A stretch of 64,000 nucleotides of DNA from Rhodospirillales bacterium (GCA_028277795.1 JANQFP010000207.1:19804-83803); one strand, 5' to 3'. Counted from the stretch's first letter, positions 45,967 to 55,588 are shown. The notes: a model not told the origin generated them from the sequence alone. Translations and numbers: made by a program.

Positions 45967-46581
45967 TCAGGCTCCGAAGTCAATGGAGATCCTTACCGCG
46001 TGAGGCGAAACACCGGCGACGGCGGCAATGCGTTGACGCGCCGCCTCGACCGCAGCCTTGATATCCGTGGCCTCCCCGGCGGGCGAAACCTGGTGGGTTG
46101 CGACATCAAGCGTCGAGACGTCGCCTTCGAGACGATACTTCGCCCATTTGTCACCGTAGTTGTTTGCTTTTTCGGGACCGCCTTTATCGAACCAGAGGTT
46201 CCAGGTGGTGTTGCCTCCCTTGGTGTTCGGGTTGGTGGCCAGCCATGACCGATGAGTCCGGCGGGCCTCCTCGACGGCCTCCTTTGTCGGAACCAGATAT
46301 CCGAGGACCCTGCCGTCCGTGCGCTCGACCTCCGGCATTACGATCAAGAGCCAATCGGTGCCTTCGATATTCAGGCGGGAGTCTTCGGCAGGGTCGTCAG
46401 CGACCACGATAAGGATGTGATCATTGCAGGTGCGGGCGCGCACCGTTTCTCCATTCGACAGTCCGAAGAGCATCGAGCGACCCTTGCTGGGGAGTTTGGC
46501 AAGGGGTTTGCCGGTCCGGCGCATCAATTCCAAGCCGGCTTGCAGCAACACCTCGTTATCGATTCTAGGTGTATTGGCCAT
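45967..46581 (-). CDS. Hypothetical protein, no recognised domain
   Basis: A 204-aa protein without a motif I recognise. It begins MANTPRIDNEVLLQAGLELM and contains GKPLAKLPSKGRSMLFGLSN, the acidic pair VVADDPAEDSR, and an aromatic stretch TTWNLWFDKGG. There is no signal or membrane helix, suggesting a cytosolic protein. Its GC is lower than its neighbours, and its upstream region is strongly AT-rich, with a hairpin 14 bases before the start. These features point to recent acquisition. It could be a small accessory or defence-type protein, but nothing in the sequence says so. Confidence 0.6.
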   Translation of the reverse strand: MANTPRIDNEVLLQAGLELMRRTGKPLAKLPSKGRSMLFGLSNGETVRARTCNDHILIVVADDPAEDSRLNIEGTDWLLIVMPEVERTDGRVLGYLVPTKEAVEEARRTHRSWLATNPNTKGGNTTWNLWFDKGGPEKANNYGDKWAKYRLEGDVSTLDVATHQVSPAGEATDIKAAVEAARQRIAAVAGVSPHAVRISIDFGA

Positions 46582-46594
46582 GGTAAATTTTCCT

Positions 46595-46621
46595 ATAAGG
46601 GCATTAGGCTATAGCCCTTAT
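46595..46621 (-). promoter_or_regulatory. Inverted repeat upstream of the orphan gene
   Basis: ATAAGGGC and GCCCTTAT form a perfect 8-bp inverted repeat around an 11-base A/T-rich centre, 14 bases upstream of the orphan-gene start. It covers the position expected for its core promoter or ribosome-binding region, so it is a candidate operator or a leader hairpin. A terminator role is unlikely, as no gene ends into it from either side. Confidence 0.45.
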
Positions 46622-47133
46622 ACGACAAAAAAGGCCGCTCATCAATGATAAATATATTCTTTATAAAATGCTATTTTCTATATACCTATTATATAAATCC
46701 TTATACAGTTCGCAATCCCACGTTTTCTCGGCGGTGGCCTCTGGCGCGGCACAGACGCTCGCCACAAATCCGGACCGCCGCAGGCGACGAGCGAGCCGCC
46801 GCGGCCGAATGTCGGCTAACACGACTCGGGAATACTCCTCTGGCGCACCGTTTTCATCGCCAGGGGAGTTGACTTTTCCTGTGATTCGGACTAATTTCCT
46901 AATTTTTCGCTGCTCGTTGGGTCGCGGGGTTTCATGCGACCGGCTCAGCATGAGGGTCTTATACCGAGCCTGTCGGAGGATGCTGGCAATTGCTTACGGA
47001 TGTTCACATTTGCTGACAGTTGTACGGGCGAAGGACGGGGAATTGCTATTTTATGTCAAACGATTATGCGTGCTTCCGCGGGGCCGCCGTGTCGCAACGG
47101 ACGGCCCGGTGCCGCGCCCGGCGGAGGCGGGGC
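46622..47133. other. AT-rich intergenic stretch, no supported gene
   Basis: About 510 bases between the orphan gene and the molybdenum hydroxylase. The left ~100 bases are strongly A+T-rich (ATAAATATATTCTTTATAAA), then composition rises gradually. Open frames on both strands (for example 46661-46951 on the minus strand and 46668-47147 on the plus strand) show no family similarity and poor starts. I see no tRNA or terminator here. It may be an insertion scar or hold the orphan gene's promoter. Confidence 0.4.
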
Positions 47134-49329
47134 TCAGGCGCGGCTGAGGTCGTGGTCGGCGAAGGGGAGCGTCCGGATGCGCTTGCCGGTGGCGGCGAAG
47201 ACCGCGTTGGCCACCGCCGGGCCGATGGGCGGCACGCCGGGTTCGCCAACGCCGGTGGGGGCCTCGGACGACGGCACGATGTGCACCTCCACCTGCGGCA
47301 TCTCGTCGATGCGCAAGGGCACGTAAGTGTCGAAGTTGGCCTGCTCCACCCGGCCGCCGTCGTCCAGGGTGATTGCGTCGTGCAGGATGGCGCCCAGGCC
47401 GTAGCCGATGCCGCCCTCCATCTGTGCCCGCACCACGTCCGGGGTGACGGCGAGGCCGCAGTCGACGGCGCACACCACCCGGTCGACCTTGAGGAACCCG
47501 TCGTCCTCCACCGTCACGTCGGCCACCTGGGCCACGTAGGAGTGGAAGGATTCCGCCACGGCGATGCCGCGACCCCGGCCCGGACCGAGCGGCGTGCCCC
47601 AGCCGACCTTCTCGGCCGCCAGCTCGAGCACGCCTGCGTGCCGCGGATGCCCGGCCAGCAAGGGGCGGCGGAACTCGACCGGGTCGCGGCCGGCCGCCGC
47701 CGCCAGCTCGTCCATGAAGGTCTCCACCGCGTAGGCCGTGTGGGTGCTGCCCACAGCGCGCCACCACAACACCGGCACCCGCACGTCCGTGGTGTGCAGG
47801 TCGATGGTGATGCCGGGGATGGCGTAGGGCAGGTTGGACGCGCCTTCCACCGACGTCTGGTCGATGCCGTCCTTGACCAGCGCGCCTTCGAACGGGGTGC
47901 CTTTCAGGATCGACTGGCCGACGATGCGGTGCTGCCAGCCGACCAAGTTGCCGGCCTTGTCCAGCCCGCCCTTCAGCGTGTGGTAGTACATGGGCCGGTA
48001 ACGGCCGCCCTGGATGTCGTCCTCGCGGGTCCAGATCACCTTGACCGGTGCCCGGCCGCCGATGGCCTTGGCCACGTGCACCGCCTCGGCGACCATGTCC
48101 GAATCGGGGGTGGCGCGGCGCCCGAAGCTGCCACCGGTCAGCAGCGTATGGACGCGCACCTGCTCCGGCGCCAGGCCGAGAATGGCCGCCGCCGTCCCCT
48201 GGTCGAGGGTCGGCAACTGGGAGCCGGTCCAGACGTCGCAGCCGTTGCTGCCGAGGCGCACCAGGCAGTCGAGGGCCTCCATGGGCGCGTGGGCCAGGAA
48301 GGGGAATTCGAAAGCGGCCTCGAGTACGGTGGCGGCGCCGGCAATCGCTTTCTCAGCATCGCCATCCTGGCGCACCATGTCCCCGGGCTTGGCGGCCAGG
48401 CGCTTGTATTCGGCCATGATCTCGGCGCTGCCCCGGGTTTCGGCGGCCGACGTGTCCCAGTCGATCACAAGCTTGTCGCGTCCCGTTTTGGCGGCCCAGA
48501 AACCTTTGGCGACGACCGCCACGCCGCGCGGGATCTCCACCACGTCGGTGACGCCGGCCACGGCCTTGGCGGCGGTGGCGTCCAAGGACTTGACCGTGGC
48601 GCCGAACACCCGCGGGCGGGCGATCACCGCCGTCAGCATGTCGGGCAGGGTCATGTCGATGGTGAACCGGGCGGTGCCGCGGCTTTTGTCGCGGGAATCG
48701 ACCCGCGGCACGTGGGTGCCGATGAGCTTGAAGTCCTTGGGGTCCTTGAGGGTGACGTCCACCGGTGGCGGCAGCTCGGCCGCTTCGGCGGCCAGCTCGC
48801 CGAAGGTGGCCGACCGCTTCGACGCGGCGTGACTCACCACACCCTTGTCCACGGTCACCAGGAACTCGGGCACCCGCCAGCGGCGCGCCGCCGCCTCCAC
48901 CAGCAGGGCGCGGGCCATGGCGCCGGCGCGGCGGAGCTGCATATACGAGTTGCCCAGGCTGGAGCTGCCGCCGGTGCCCTGGACCGGGCCCCAGTGCAGG
49001 TTGTTGTAGAGGTAGGCGTCGGCCGGCGCCGTCTCGACGCGGATCTGGTCCCAGTCGGCATCCAGCTCCTCGGCCACCAGGGTGGCCAGGCCCGTATAGG
49101 TCCCCTGGCCGAACTCGATGTGCTTGGACAGCACCGTCACCGTGTTGTCCGGCGCCACCCGCACGAAGGCGTTGGGGGCGAAGGTCTCGCCGGCGTCGTC
49201 GGCGGACTTGGCGAAGGCGCGGCGGGGCGACCAATGGAACCCGATGATCAGACCGGCGCCGGCGGCGGCGCCCGCCTTGAGTACCTGCCGGCGGCTCGGC
49301 TGGTCGGAGGTCTCACGGATGCGCAGCAT
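47134..49329 (-). CDS. iorB: Molybdenum hydroxylase large subunit (isoquinoline 1-oxidoreductase beta type), Tat-exported
   Basis: A 731-aa molybdopterin-binding subunit of the xanthine oxidase superfamily, in the short IorB/aldehyde dehydrogenase form. It starts with a Tat signal ([17 protein letters not shown]), so the enzyme is probably periplasmic. Molybdopterin contacts lie in [40 protein letters not shown] and [20 protein letters not shown]; the catalytic Glu is in [18 protein letters not shown]. The start has GGGAGG upstream, four bases after the small-subunit stop. The true substrate (N-heterocycle, aldehyde or other) is unknown. No XdhC-type maturation gene adjoins. Confidence 0.9.
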   Translation of the reverse strand: MLRIRETSDQPSRRQVLKAGAAAGAGLIIGFHWSPRRAFAKSADDAGETFAPNAFVRVAPDNTVTVLSKHIEFGQGTYTGLATLVAEELDADWDQIRVETAPADAYLYNNLHWGPVQGTGGSSSLGNSYMQLRRAGAMARALLVEAAARRWRVPEFLVTVDKGVVSHAASKRSATFGELAAEAAELPPPVDVTLKDPKDFKLIGTHVPRVDSRDKSRGTARFTIDMTLPDMLTAVIARPRVFGATVKSLDATAAKAVAGVTDVVEIPRGVAVVAKGFWAAKTGRDKLVIDWDTSAAETRGSAEIMAEYKRLAAKPGDMVRQDGDAEKAIAGAATVLEAAFEFPFLAHAPMEALDCLVRLGSNGCDVWTGSQLPTLDQGTAAAILGLAPEQVRVHTLLTGGSFGRRATPDSDMVAEAVHVAKAIGGRAPVKVIWTREDDIQGGRYRPMYYHTLKGGLDKAGNLVGWQHRIVGQSILKGTPFEGALVKDGIDQTSVEGASNLPYAIPGITIDLHTTDVRVPVLWWRAVGSTHTAYAVETFMDELAAAAGRDPVEFRRPLLAGHPRHAGVLELAAEKVGWGTPLGPGRGRGIAVAESFHSYVAQVADVTVEDDGFLKVDRVVCAVDCGLAVTPDVVRAQMEGGIGYGLGAILHDAITLDDGGRVEQANFDTYVPLRIDEMPQVEVHIVPSSEAPTGVGEPGVPPIGPAVANAVFAATGKRIRTLPFADHDLSRA

Positions 49330-49333
49330 AGCC

Positions 49334-49792
49334 TCAGCCTCCCAGGCGCTTGGCCGCCTCGTGGATGGCGGCGCGGATGCGGACGTAGGTGGCGCAGCGG
49401 CAGACGTTGCCGCTCATGGCGTCGTCGATGTCGGTGTCGGTCGGCTTCGGGTTGTCCGTCAGCAGGGCGACCGCCGACATGATCTGGCCCGACTGGCAGT
49501 ACCCGCACTGGACCACGTCCAGATCCTCCCAGGCGCCCTGCACGGCGGCGGCGGCCTCGCCCGACAGGCCCTCGATGGTGACGATGTCGGCTCCGTCCAC
49601 GGCGGCCACGGCCATGGAGCACGAGCGGACGGGCGCGCCGTCCATGTGCACGGTGCAGGCGCCGCACTGGGCGATGCCGCAGCCGAACTTGGTGCCGGTG
49701 AGGCCGAGCTCCTCGCGGATGACCCACAGCAAGGGCGTGTCGTCGGGCACGTCCACCTGGCGTCTGCGGCCATTGAGGGTGAATGCGATCAT
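49334..49792 (-). CDS. iorA: Molybdenum hydroxylase [2Fe-2S] small subunit (IorA type)
   Basis: A 152-aa electron-transfer subunit with two [2Fe-2S] clusters. The plant-type cluster is in [18 protein letters not shown] with the fourth Cys in RSCSMAV; the second cluster uses [13 protein letters not shown] and GNVCRCATY. The length is normal. There is no Tat signal on this subunit, so it is probably exported as a hitchhiker with the large subunit. It is transcribed just before iorB, and a DJ-1/PfpI gene lies 88 bases upstream on the same strand. Confidence 0.93.
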   Translation of the reverse strand: MIAFTLNGRRRQVDVPDDTPLLWVIREELGLTGTKFGCGIAQCGACTVHMDGAPVRSCSMAVAAVDGADIVTIEGLSGEAAAAVQGAWEDLDVVQCGYCQSGQIMSAVALLTDNPKPTDTDIDDAMSGNVCRCATYVRIRAAIHEAAKRLGG

Positions 49793-49880
49793 CGGTGATG
49801 TCCTCCCCAGGGGCCGATGCCGGCCCCGAATCCAACACGTGGGGCCGCCAGCCCCCCGTTCAAGGCGTCCGTGCGGCAGG

Positions 49881-50468
49881 TTATGCCGCCTGGGCGATCT
49901 CGGTGCCGAGGACCCGCAGGAACGCCTTGAGCCACTCGGGGTGGGCCGGCCAGGCCGGCGCCGTCACCAGGTTGCCGTCGGTCACCGCGTGGTCCACCGC
50001 CAGGTCCACGAACGCGCCGCCGGCCAGGGTCACCTCGGGCGCGCAGGCCGGGTAGGCGGAGACCCGCTTGCCCGATATGACGCCGGCCGCGGCCAGGATC
50101 TGCGCGCCGTGGCAGATGGCGGCGATGGGCTTGCCGGTATGGGCGAAGTGCCGGGTGATTTCCAGCACGCGCTCCTCCAGCCGCAGGTACTCGGGCGCCC
50201 GCCCGCCGGGGATGACCAGGGCGTCGTATTCGCTCTCGATGACCTCGTCGAAGGAGGCGTTGAGGGTGAAGTTGTGGCCCGGCTTCTCGGTGTAGGTCTG
50301 GTCGCCCTCGAAATCGTGGACGGCGGTCCGCACCTGCTCGCCGGCGGCCTTGCCCGGGCACGCCGCGTGGACCGTGTGGCCGACCATCTGCAGGGCCTGG
50401 AACGGCACCATGATCTCGTAGTCCTCGCCGAAATCGCCCACCACCATCAGGATCTTCTTGCCCGCCAT
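49881..50468 (-). CDS. DJ-1/PfpI family protein
   Basis: A 195-aa protein of the DJ-1/PfpI superfamily with the nucleophile elbow AICHGAQ (Cys119) and the upstream acidic residue in [26 protein letters not shown] is characteristic. Members act as glyoxalases, deglycases, hydratases or chaperones; the exact role cannot be read here. The ATG at 50468 has a GGGAGGGACGGAAG ribosome-binding stretch; a longer open frame upstream is less likely. It is co-directional with iorAB and could share their transcript. Confidence 0.88.
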   Translation of the reverse strand: MAGKKILMVVGDFGEDYEIMVPFQALQMVGHTVHAACPGKAAGEQVRTAVHDFEGDQTYTEKPGHNFTLNASFDEVIESEYDALVIPGGRAPEYLRLEERVLEITRHFAHTGKPIAAICHGAQILAAAGVISGKRVSAYPACAPEVTLAGGAFVDLAVDHAVTDGNLVTAPAWPAHPEWLKAFLRVLGTEIAQAA

Positions 50469-50632
50469 CTTCCGTCCCTCCCGCAAGACACGAATACGTT
50501 GGCGGCTGGCGCCGCCACCCGCCGACCCCATTTATATCATCGGCGGCCGCGGCCCGCCGACAAACATCGTTCGCCGCGGCGCCGCCGATTTGGCACAATG
50601 CCCCGCGCCGCCCGCGGGCGCGAGGAGGGGCG

Positions 50633-51229
50633 ATGACACGACTGATCGTCGGCATGACCGGCGCCACCGGGGCCCAATTCGGCATCCGGCTGCTGGAGAC
50701 CCTGCGGGACACCGCGGTGGAGACCCACCTGGTCATGAGCAAGTGGGCCCAGCGCACCATCGAGCACGAGACGGACCTCGCGGTGGCCGACGTGGCGGCC
50801 CTGGCCGACCACAGCCACGCGCCCGGCGACATGGCGGCGGCCATTTCCTCGGGCTCCTTCGTCACCGACGGCATGGTGGTGGTGCCGTGCTCGGTGCGCA
50901 GCCTGGCCGCCATCGCCCACGGCACCGGCGACCACCTGGTCCACCGGGCCGCCGAGGTGACCCTGAAGGAGCGCCGGCCGCTGGTGCTGGCGGTGCGCGA
51001 GACGCCCCTGGGCGCCGTCGCCCTGGAGAACATGCTCAAGCTGGCGCGGCTCGGCGTGACCATCATGCCGCCGGTGCCGGCCTTCCACACGCGCCCCGAG
51101 TCCCTGGACGATGTGGTCGACTACCTGGTCATGCGGCTGCTCGATCAGGTCGGCATCGAGGCCGAGGTGGCGCCGCGCTGGGACGGGCGCATGGAGATCG
51201 GAGGACGGCGCGGCCCTGTGGTAGGGTAG
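50633..51229 (+). CDS. ubiX: UbiX-like flavin prenyltransferase
   Basis: A 198-aa protein matching UbiX, which prenylates FMN to make the cofactor for UbiD-type decarboxylases. Motifs are GMTGATGAQFGIRLLETL, SSGSFVTDGMVVVPCSVRSL and HGTGDHLVHRAAEVTLKERR, then RPLVLAVRETPLGAVALENM. GAGGAGGGG precedes the ATG. The family usually functions in ubiquinone synthesis or aromatic-acid decarboxylation; no ubiD is adjacent, so the partner lies elsewhere. Some UbiX paralogues serve other decarboxylases. Confidence 0.9.
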   Translation: MTRLIVGMTGATGAQFGIRLLETLRDTAVETHLVMSKWAQRTIEHETDLAVADVAALADHSHAPGDMAAAISSGSFVTDGMVVVPCSVRSLAAIAHGTGDHLVHRAAEVTLKERRPLVLAVRETPLGAVALENMLKLARLGVTIMPPVPAFHTRPESLDDVVDYLVMRLLDQVGIEAEVAPRWDGRMEIGGRRGPVVG

Positions 51230-51260
51230 CGGCGCCGGGGAATCAGCCAGGAGGGGGACC

Positions 51261-51899
51261 ATGACCGCCACATTGCAGGTGACCATCGACGCGTGGGCCA
51301 ACGGGGCGCCGATCCCGGAGGAGTACGCGTTCTGCGTGCCGGCCGACGAGGGGCACGTGTCCATGGGGGCCAACCGCAGCCCCGCCATCCGTTGGTCGGG
51401 GGCGCCGGAGGGCACCCGGTCCTACGCCATCGTCTGCCACGACCCCGACGTGCCGTCCAAGCCCGACGACGTCAACCAGGAGGGCCGCACCGTGCCCGCC
51501 GACCTGCCGCGGGTCGACTTCTACCACTGGGTGCTGGTGGACATCCCGGCCGAGGTCACCGGCCTCGCGGCGGGCGCCGATTCGGACGGCGTCACCGCCG
51601 GCGGCAAGCCCGTGGGCCCGGCGGAGTCGGGCGTGCGCGGCGTCAACAACTACACCGACTGGTTTGCCGGCGACGCCGACATGCAGGGGGACTACGGCGG
51701 CTATGACGGGCCATGCCCGCCGTGGAACGACTCGATCATGCACCACTATCACTTCACCGTGTACGCGCTCGACGTGGCCACCCTGGGCTTGAGCGGCACC
51801 TTCGGCGGCCCAGAGGCGCTGAAGGCCATGGAAGGCCACGTCCTGGCCCAGGGCGTGTGGGTGGGCACCTACACCCTCAATCCGGACCTGCGCGGCTGA
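51261..51899 (+). CDS. PEBP-family (YbhB/YbcL-like) protein
   Basis: A 212-aa phosphatidylethanolamine-binding-protein-like protein. Typical motifs are NRSPAIRWSGAPEGTRSYAI, VCHDPDVP, DFYHWVLVDIPA and GPCPPWNDSIMHHYHFTVYA. There is no signal peptide, and the ATG at 51261 has GGAGGGGG immediately upstream. The family includes Raf-kinase-inhibitor-like proteins whose bacterial function is poorly known. It follows ubiX by 31 bases and may be co-transcribed with it. The 215-base spacer after it (51900-52114) contains nothing I recognise. Confidence 0.9.
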   Translation: MTATLQVTIDAWANGAPIPEEYAFCVPADEGHVSMGANRSPAIRWSGAPEGTRSYAIVCHDPDVPSKPDDVNQEGRTVPADLPRVDFYHWVLVDIPAEVTGLAAGADSDGVTAGGKPVGPAESGVRGVNNYTDWFAGDADMQGDYGGYDGPCPPWNDSIMHHYHFTVYALDVATLGLSGTFGGPEALKAMEGHVLAQGVWVGTYTLNPDLRG

Positions 51900-52114
51900 C
51901 CGCATCCCGTCACGCGGACCGGGTTGCCCCCATGCGGGGGCGGCATGGTCCGCAGGGGGCCGTCGATGGGAGGCGGTTCTTTGTCGGGTGCAGTCCGGTG
52001 CTCGTGGCCCCCCGCGGTGCAACCGACACTAGCGCAACGCCGCGCGGCGTGGGGTGAACTTCCGACGACGTTTCGGTTACCCCGCTGCCGGGACCTGACA
52101 GGACCTGCCCCGCC

Positions 52115-53308
52115 ATGACCGCTTCCTCCACCGCTCGCGTGTTCCTCCGCCCCGGCGCCGACCGGCGGGTCGGTGGCGGCCATCCCTGGGCCTATTCCAA
52201 CGAGATCCGCATGGACGAGCCGGCGCGGGCCCTGGCCCCGGGGACGCTGGCCACCCTGCATCGCACCGACGGCAAGCCCCTCGGGGTCGGCACGTTCAAC
52301 CCCCACACCCTCATCGCCTTCCGGGTCTTCGACCGCGACGCCCATGCGACCATCGGGCGCGACTGGCTGGCGGCGCGGCTGCAGGCCGCGCTGGACCTGC
52401 GGACCCGCCTTTATGCGGAGCCCTTCTACCGCCTGGTCCACGCGGAAGGGGACGGCCTGCCCGGGCTGGTCCTCGACCGCTACGGCGACGTGATGGTGGC
52501 CCAGGTCAACACCGCCGGCATGGAGGCCCTGTGGCCGCATGTCCTGGCCGCCCTCGACGCCGTGTGCGCGCCGCGCGCCGTCGTGCTGCGCAACGACAGC
52601 CGTGCCAGGGCGGCCGAGGGGCTGCCCACCGCCGTGCGCATGGCCAAGGGCCAGGTGGACGAGCGGGTGCCGGTGCGCGAGGGCGGCCTCGTCTTCCCGG
52701 CCGACTTGCTCACCGGGCAGAAGACCGGTTGGTACTACGACCAGCGTGACAACCGCGCCTTCGTCGCTGCGCTGGCCCGCGGCGGCCGTGTCCTCGACGC
52801 CTACTGCTATGGCGGCGGTTTCGCTGTCGCCGCGGCGCGCGCGGGGGCCGAGTCGGTGCTCGGTATCGACAGCTCGGACCCGGCCCTGGCCCTGGCCGGC
52901 GAGGCGGCGGAGGCCAATGGGGTGGCCGCCCGCTGCACCTTCACGCGCGGGGACGCCTTCGCCGAACTGGAGCGGCTGGCCGCCGCCGGCGAGCGGTTCT
53001 CCCTTGTGGCGGCCGACCCGCCGGCTTTCGTGCGCTCCCGCAAGGAGCTCAAGTCGGGGGTCAAGGGCTACCGCAAGCTGGCGCGGCTGGCCGCGTCCCT
53101 GGTCGAGCCGGGCGGCTTCCTGTTCCTCGCCTCGTGCTCCCACAACGTGGATGCGGACCTTTTCGCCGCCGAAACTGCGGCCGGCATGGCGCGGGCCGGG
53201 CGCGGCGGGCGCATCGTGCGGGCCGCCGGCGCCGGAGCCGACCACCCGGTGAACCCGTGGCTGCCGGAGACCGCCTACCTCAAGACCCTGCTGCTGCAGG
53301 TGGACTGA
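52115..53308 (+). CDS. rlmI: RlmI-like 23S rRNA cytosine-5 methyltransferase
   Basis: A 397-aa SAM-dependent methyltransferase. The N-terminal PUA domain (residues ~8-75) shows GGGHPWAYSNEI and LGVGTFNPHTLIAFRVF. A linker (LVLDRYGDVMVAQVNTAGM) leads into the catalytic domain: TGWYYDQRDNRAFVAALARG, SAM-binding VLDAYCYGGGFAVAAARAGA, and the ADPPAFVRSRKELKSG motif of the RlmI/YccW family. A C-terminal ASCSHNVD completes it. Length matches RlmI (~396). The target base is inferred from the family. Confidence 0.88.
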   Translation: MTASSTARVFLRPGADRRVGGGHPWAYSNEIRMDEPARALAPGTLATLHRTDGKPLGVGTFNPHTLIAFRVFDRDAHATIGRDWLAARLQAALDLRTRLYAEPFYRLVHAEGDGLPGLVLDRYGDVMVAQVNTAGMEALWPHVLAALDAVCAPRAVVLRNDSRARAAEGLPTAVRMAKGQVDERVPVREGGLVFPADLLTGQKTGWYYDQRDNRAFVAALARGGRVLDAYCYGGGFAVAAARAGAESVLGIDSSDPALALAGEAAEANGVAARCTFTRGDAFAELERLAAAGERFSLVAADPPAFVRSRKELKSGVKGYRKLARLAASLVEPGGFLFLASCSHNVDADLFAAETAAGMARAGRGGRIVRAAGAGADHPVNPWLPETAYLKTLLLQVD

Positions 53309-53456
53309 GGCCGGCGCCGGAGCCGGGGCTGCGCCGCCAACCTGCCACGGGACGCGGCGCCGGAGGCGACCCAAGTGTCGGAAATCTTTACAAAACGCCC
53401 GACGGCCGGTTTCTGTCGGCGAAAAGAACCTATATTGATCAGTCGGATATGACATA

Positions 53457-53472
53457 TGGCATGAGTGTTGCT
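53457..53472 (+). promoter_or_regulatory. Sigma-54 (-24/-12) promoter for the PEP-CTERM gene
   Basis: TGGCAT-GAGTG-TTGCT matches the RpoN consensus with only the tolerated C-to-T at the sixth position and correct N5 spacing. The predicted start of transcription is about 27 bases before the ATG at 53511. PEP-CTERM genes in exosortase-bearing bacteria are commonly controlled by RpoN with the PrsK/PrsR pair, so the arrangement makes biological sense. No PrsR gene is in the window. Confidence 0.65.
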
Positions 53473-53510
53473 TGACCTTAACCAATCTGTAACTGTGCGC
53501 GTACGTTGAG

Positions 53511-54383
53511 ATGACGAAGTCGTGCAAGATCGCCACGAAGACCCTGATGCTGATGGTTTCGGCCGTCGGCGCCATGGGCATGAGCGCGACGGCCCAGGCC
53601 TACATGTTCGACGACGTCACCGCCACGCGCCCCTACTACCAGTCGTCGCCGAGTTCCAGTCACGGATGGCGCGACCGCATCGGCGGCAAGCAGTTCGAGG
53701 TCTTCGGCGTCGACGTGGCGCGCAGCTCGACCAGCGTCGTGTTGAGCCTGTTCACCAACTACGAGCTGTCGAAAGTAACCAGTTACGAAACGCGGGTCGC
53801 TGACTTTGCCATCGACTTCGACGACGATACCGATGGATATGACCACGCTATCGTCCTGTTCGATCACGGCACCGGCGCCCGCATGGACCCCGATCAGGGT
53901 CCCCTCAATCTCGGCGTCGGGCTCTATGAGAACGTGAGTTGGCACACCTCGCAGGACATCTTCGGCGATTCGGGTTCGCCCTACTACACCTATGGCGGCC
54001 GCATGCGCGACTGCCTCGACGGCCTCAACGGCTCGCCGGTCGGATGCGGTAGCCCGAGCACGGCCGAGCGGATCAATACCCTGATCTACGACGGCGACCT
54101 CGTCGACGGGCTGACCCCGTTGGTCACCATGACGAACCTGCATCCGGGCGAGCCCCTGAGCAGCAGCACGCCAAAGTACCGCATCGACGTGACGTTCAAC
54201 GGCTCGACCGCCGCCAACATGTTCAATGACGGCTGGGAGTTCGCCTGGGGAAACGCCACCTGCGGCAACGACACCATTCACGGTTATGTGGCGGCGGTGC
54301 CCGAGCCGGGCTCACTTACGCTGTTGGGCGCCGGTCTGGCCATCCTGGGTGTCACGCGGCGGCGGCGGCGGAAGGCGCGCTGA
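53511..54383 (+). CDS. PEP-CTERM sorting-signal protein (exosortase substrate)
   Basis: A 290-aa exported protein. It has an N-terminal signal peptide (TLMLMVSAVGAMGMSATAQA, cleavage after AQA) and the tripartite PEP-CTERM tail: VPEPGS, a hydrophobic LTLLGAGLAILGV stretch and RRRRRKAR. The mature region has an acidic DFAIDFDDDTDGYDHAIVLF segment and two cysteine-containing loops (RDCLDGLNGSPVGCG). Exosortase would cleave at the PEP motif and release or anchor it to the envelope. It is preceded by a sigma-54 promoter, and galE and an exosortase-associated glycosyltransferase lie downstream. The function of the mature part is unknown. Confidence 0.9.
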   Translation: MTKSCKIATKTLMLMVSAVGAMGMSATAQAYMFDDVTATRPYYQSSPSSSHGWRDRIGGKQFEVFGVDVARSSTSVVLSLFTNYELSKVTSYETRVADFAIDFDDDTDGYDHAIVLFDHGTGARMDPDQGPLNLGVGLYENVSWHTSQDIFGDSGSPYYTYGGRMRDCLDGLNGSPVGCGSPSTAERINTLIYDGDLVDGLTPLVTMTNLHPGEPLSSSTPKYRIDVTFNGSTAANMFNDGWEFAWGNATCGNDTIHGYVAAVPEPGSLTLLGAGLAILGVTRRRRRKAR

Positions 54384-55204
54384 AGTCGATCATCTGTCGG
54401 GGATTCTTACATTGAACGCGGCGATTGACGTCGCAGATTCCTGCCTGCCCGCATGGGGCATGGTCAGCGCGTGCCACGGATCTTCGTCTTTCGGCGGTCT
54501 CTTGGCGAATCCAAAGGGCCATCCGTCCAAGCCCCATTAGTGCTCGGTACCAGAACAGTTTTTCCCGGCGACGACGTGTCGCCGTTCCGTCTCCTGTCGT
54601 GCCGATCGCGGAGCCGTGTTGACGAAATGACGACCTTCGGGGAAACGACCAGTCGTTTAGGTCGTGGCCTCGCGGTCGCCGGACAAGCCGATTCGCTCCC
54701 TGGTGAGTGTCTGCATTCTTTACACGTTGATGACGAAGCGGTGACGGTCCACATGCTAACCCTCTGATATCAATGAACTTGGATAAACAGGCATGGATTT
54801 TGCGAATCATCTCATGCGGCAGTGTGTGCCGCAGCCACGGACAGCGCCATGACCCAGACGGTATTTCCCTTCATCTCGGTTACACGTGCCGTCGCGACGA
54901 TGGCGGCAGTTCCGTTCGCAAGCGCCGGTCCAAAGGCTTGAATTGGCGGGCGGAGCGTTTTTTTGTCTCCGCATTTAAGAGAGAAGGAGTTTGTCATTTT
55001 GTTAAGGATTGTTATGATCTTCTCGGCCTGTTCGACAATTGTACCGAGAAAAAAGAAAAGGTGAGGCTGAACGATTCGCCCTCTTTGTGAGCAAACGCTT
55101 AGGAATCGCAAATAACGTTGCTTCCGATCAAACGGCGCTGGGATCCGTGGCGGTATTTGGCAGCAGTCGGGAAGCGGCGGGAGTACGAGGCGGAGTGGTA
55201 GAGG
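54384..55204 (+). other. About 820 bases without a convincing gene
   Basis: This spacer lies between the PEP-CTERM gene and the small membrane protein. Longer open frames on both strands (54352-54810 and 54812-55477, minus) lack family features. Two overlapping tiny frames are intact: 54793-54852 (19 codons) and 54849-54941 (30 codons, MTQTVFPFISVTRAVATMAA), joined by ATGA, but they have no good ribosome-binding site. A hairpin with a T-run in its loop (GCGGAG...CTCCGC, about 54951-54975) follows them. The right half is AT-richer and probably carries the promoter of the gene at 55205. Confidence 0.35.
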
Positions 55205-55537
55205 ATGGACAGGTCGGACCAGCCCGACAACAACGGCAAACGAAGGCGGCAGCGCCTTTCGTGGCTGTCCGCCTTTACCTTCTGGGTCGCCCTCTCGATC
55301 GCCGGTTGGGCGATGATTGTCAGCGTGTTCACCTTGATCGGTCCGGAACAGGCGTCTCAGGTGGCCACCGAAGAGGAGGCCGACGATCTCAAGGAATTCG
55401 CCCCCGCCGCCGGGCCCGGAAGTGACGACGAGCCCCTTTCCGAAGATCATCCGCAAGCCGAGGACGACGACAGGCATGACCCTGGGACGGACAAGACCAT
55501 GCAGTCGCGTCCGCCGTCCGACCGGTCGGGGTACTGA
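55205..55537 (+). CDS. Small single-span membrane protein, unknown function
   Basis: A 110-aa protein with a basic N-terminus (NNGKRRRQRLSW), one hydrophobic segment of about 25 residues (AFTFWVALSIAGWAMIVSVF), and an acidic, Pro-rich C-terminal tail (EEEADDLKEFAPAAG). The positive-inside pattern places the N-terminus in the cytoplasm and the tail outside. AGAGG lies just before the ATG, and a strong terminator sits 51 bases after the stop, supporting it as a real, separately transcribed gene. No family is recognised. Confidence 0.65.
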   Translation: MDRSDQPDNNGKRRRQRLSWLSAFTFWVALSIAGWAMIVSVFTLIGPEQASQVATEEEADDLKEFAPAAGPGSDDEPLSEDHPQAEDDDRHDPGTDKTMQSRPPSDRSGY

Positions 55538-55588
55538 GCCGACGCCCCTCTCCGGACCTCGTTGACCCCATGATGTTCCCGACCCCGC

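Noticed and set aside
46668..47147. 159-codon frame on the plus strand and 96-codon frame (46661-46951) on the minus strand
   Set aside because: They begin in AT-rich spacer without proper starts, and one ends inside the iorB gene; neither resembles a known protein.
54812..55477. 221-codon minus-strand frame over the small membrane protein gene
   Set aside because: It overlaps the better-supported plus-strand gene that has a ribosome-binding site and terminator, and it shows no family motif.
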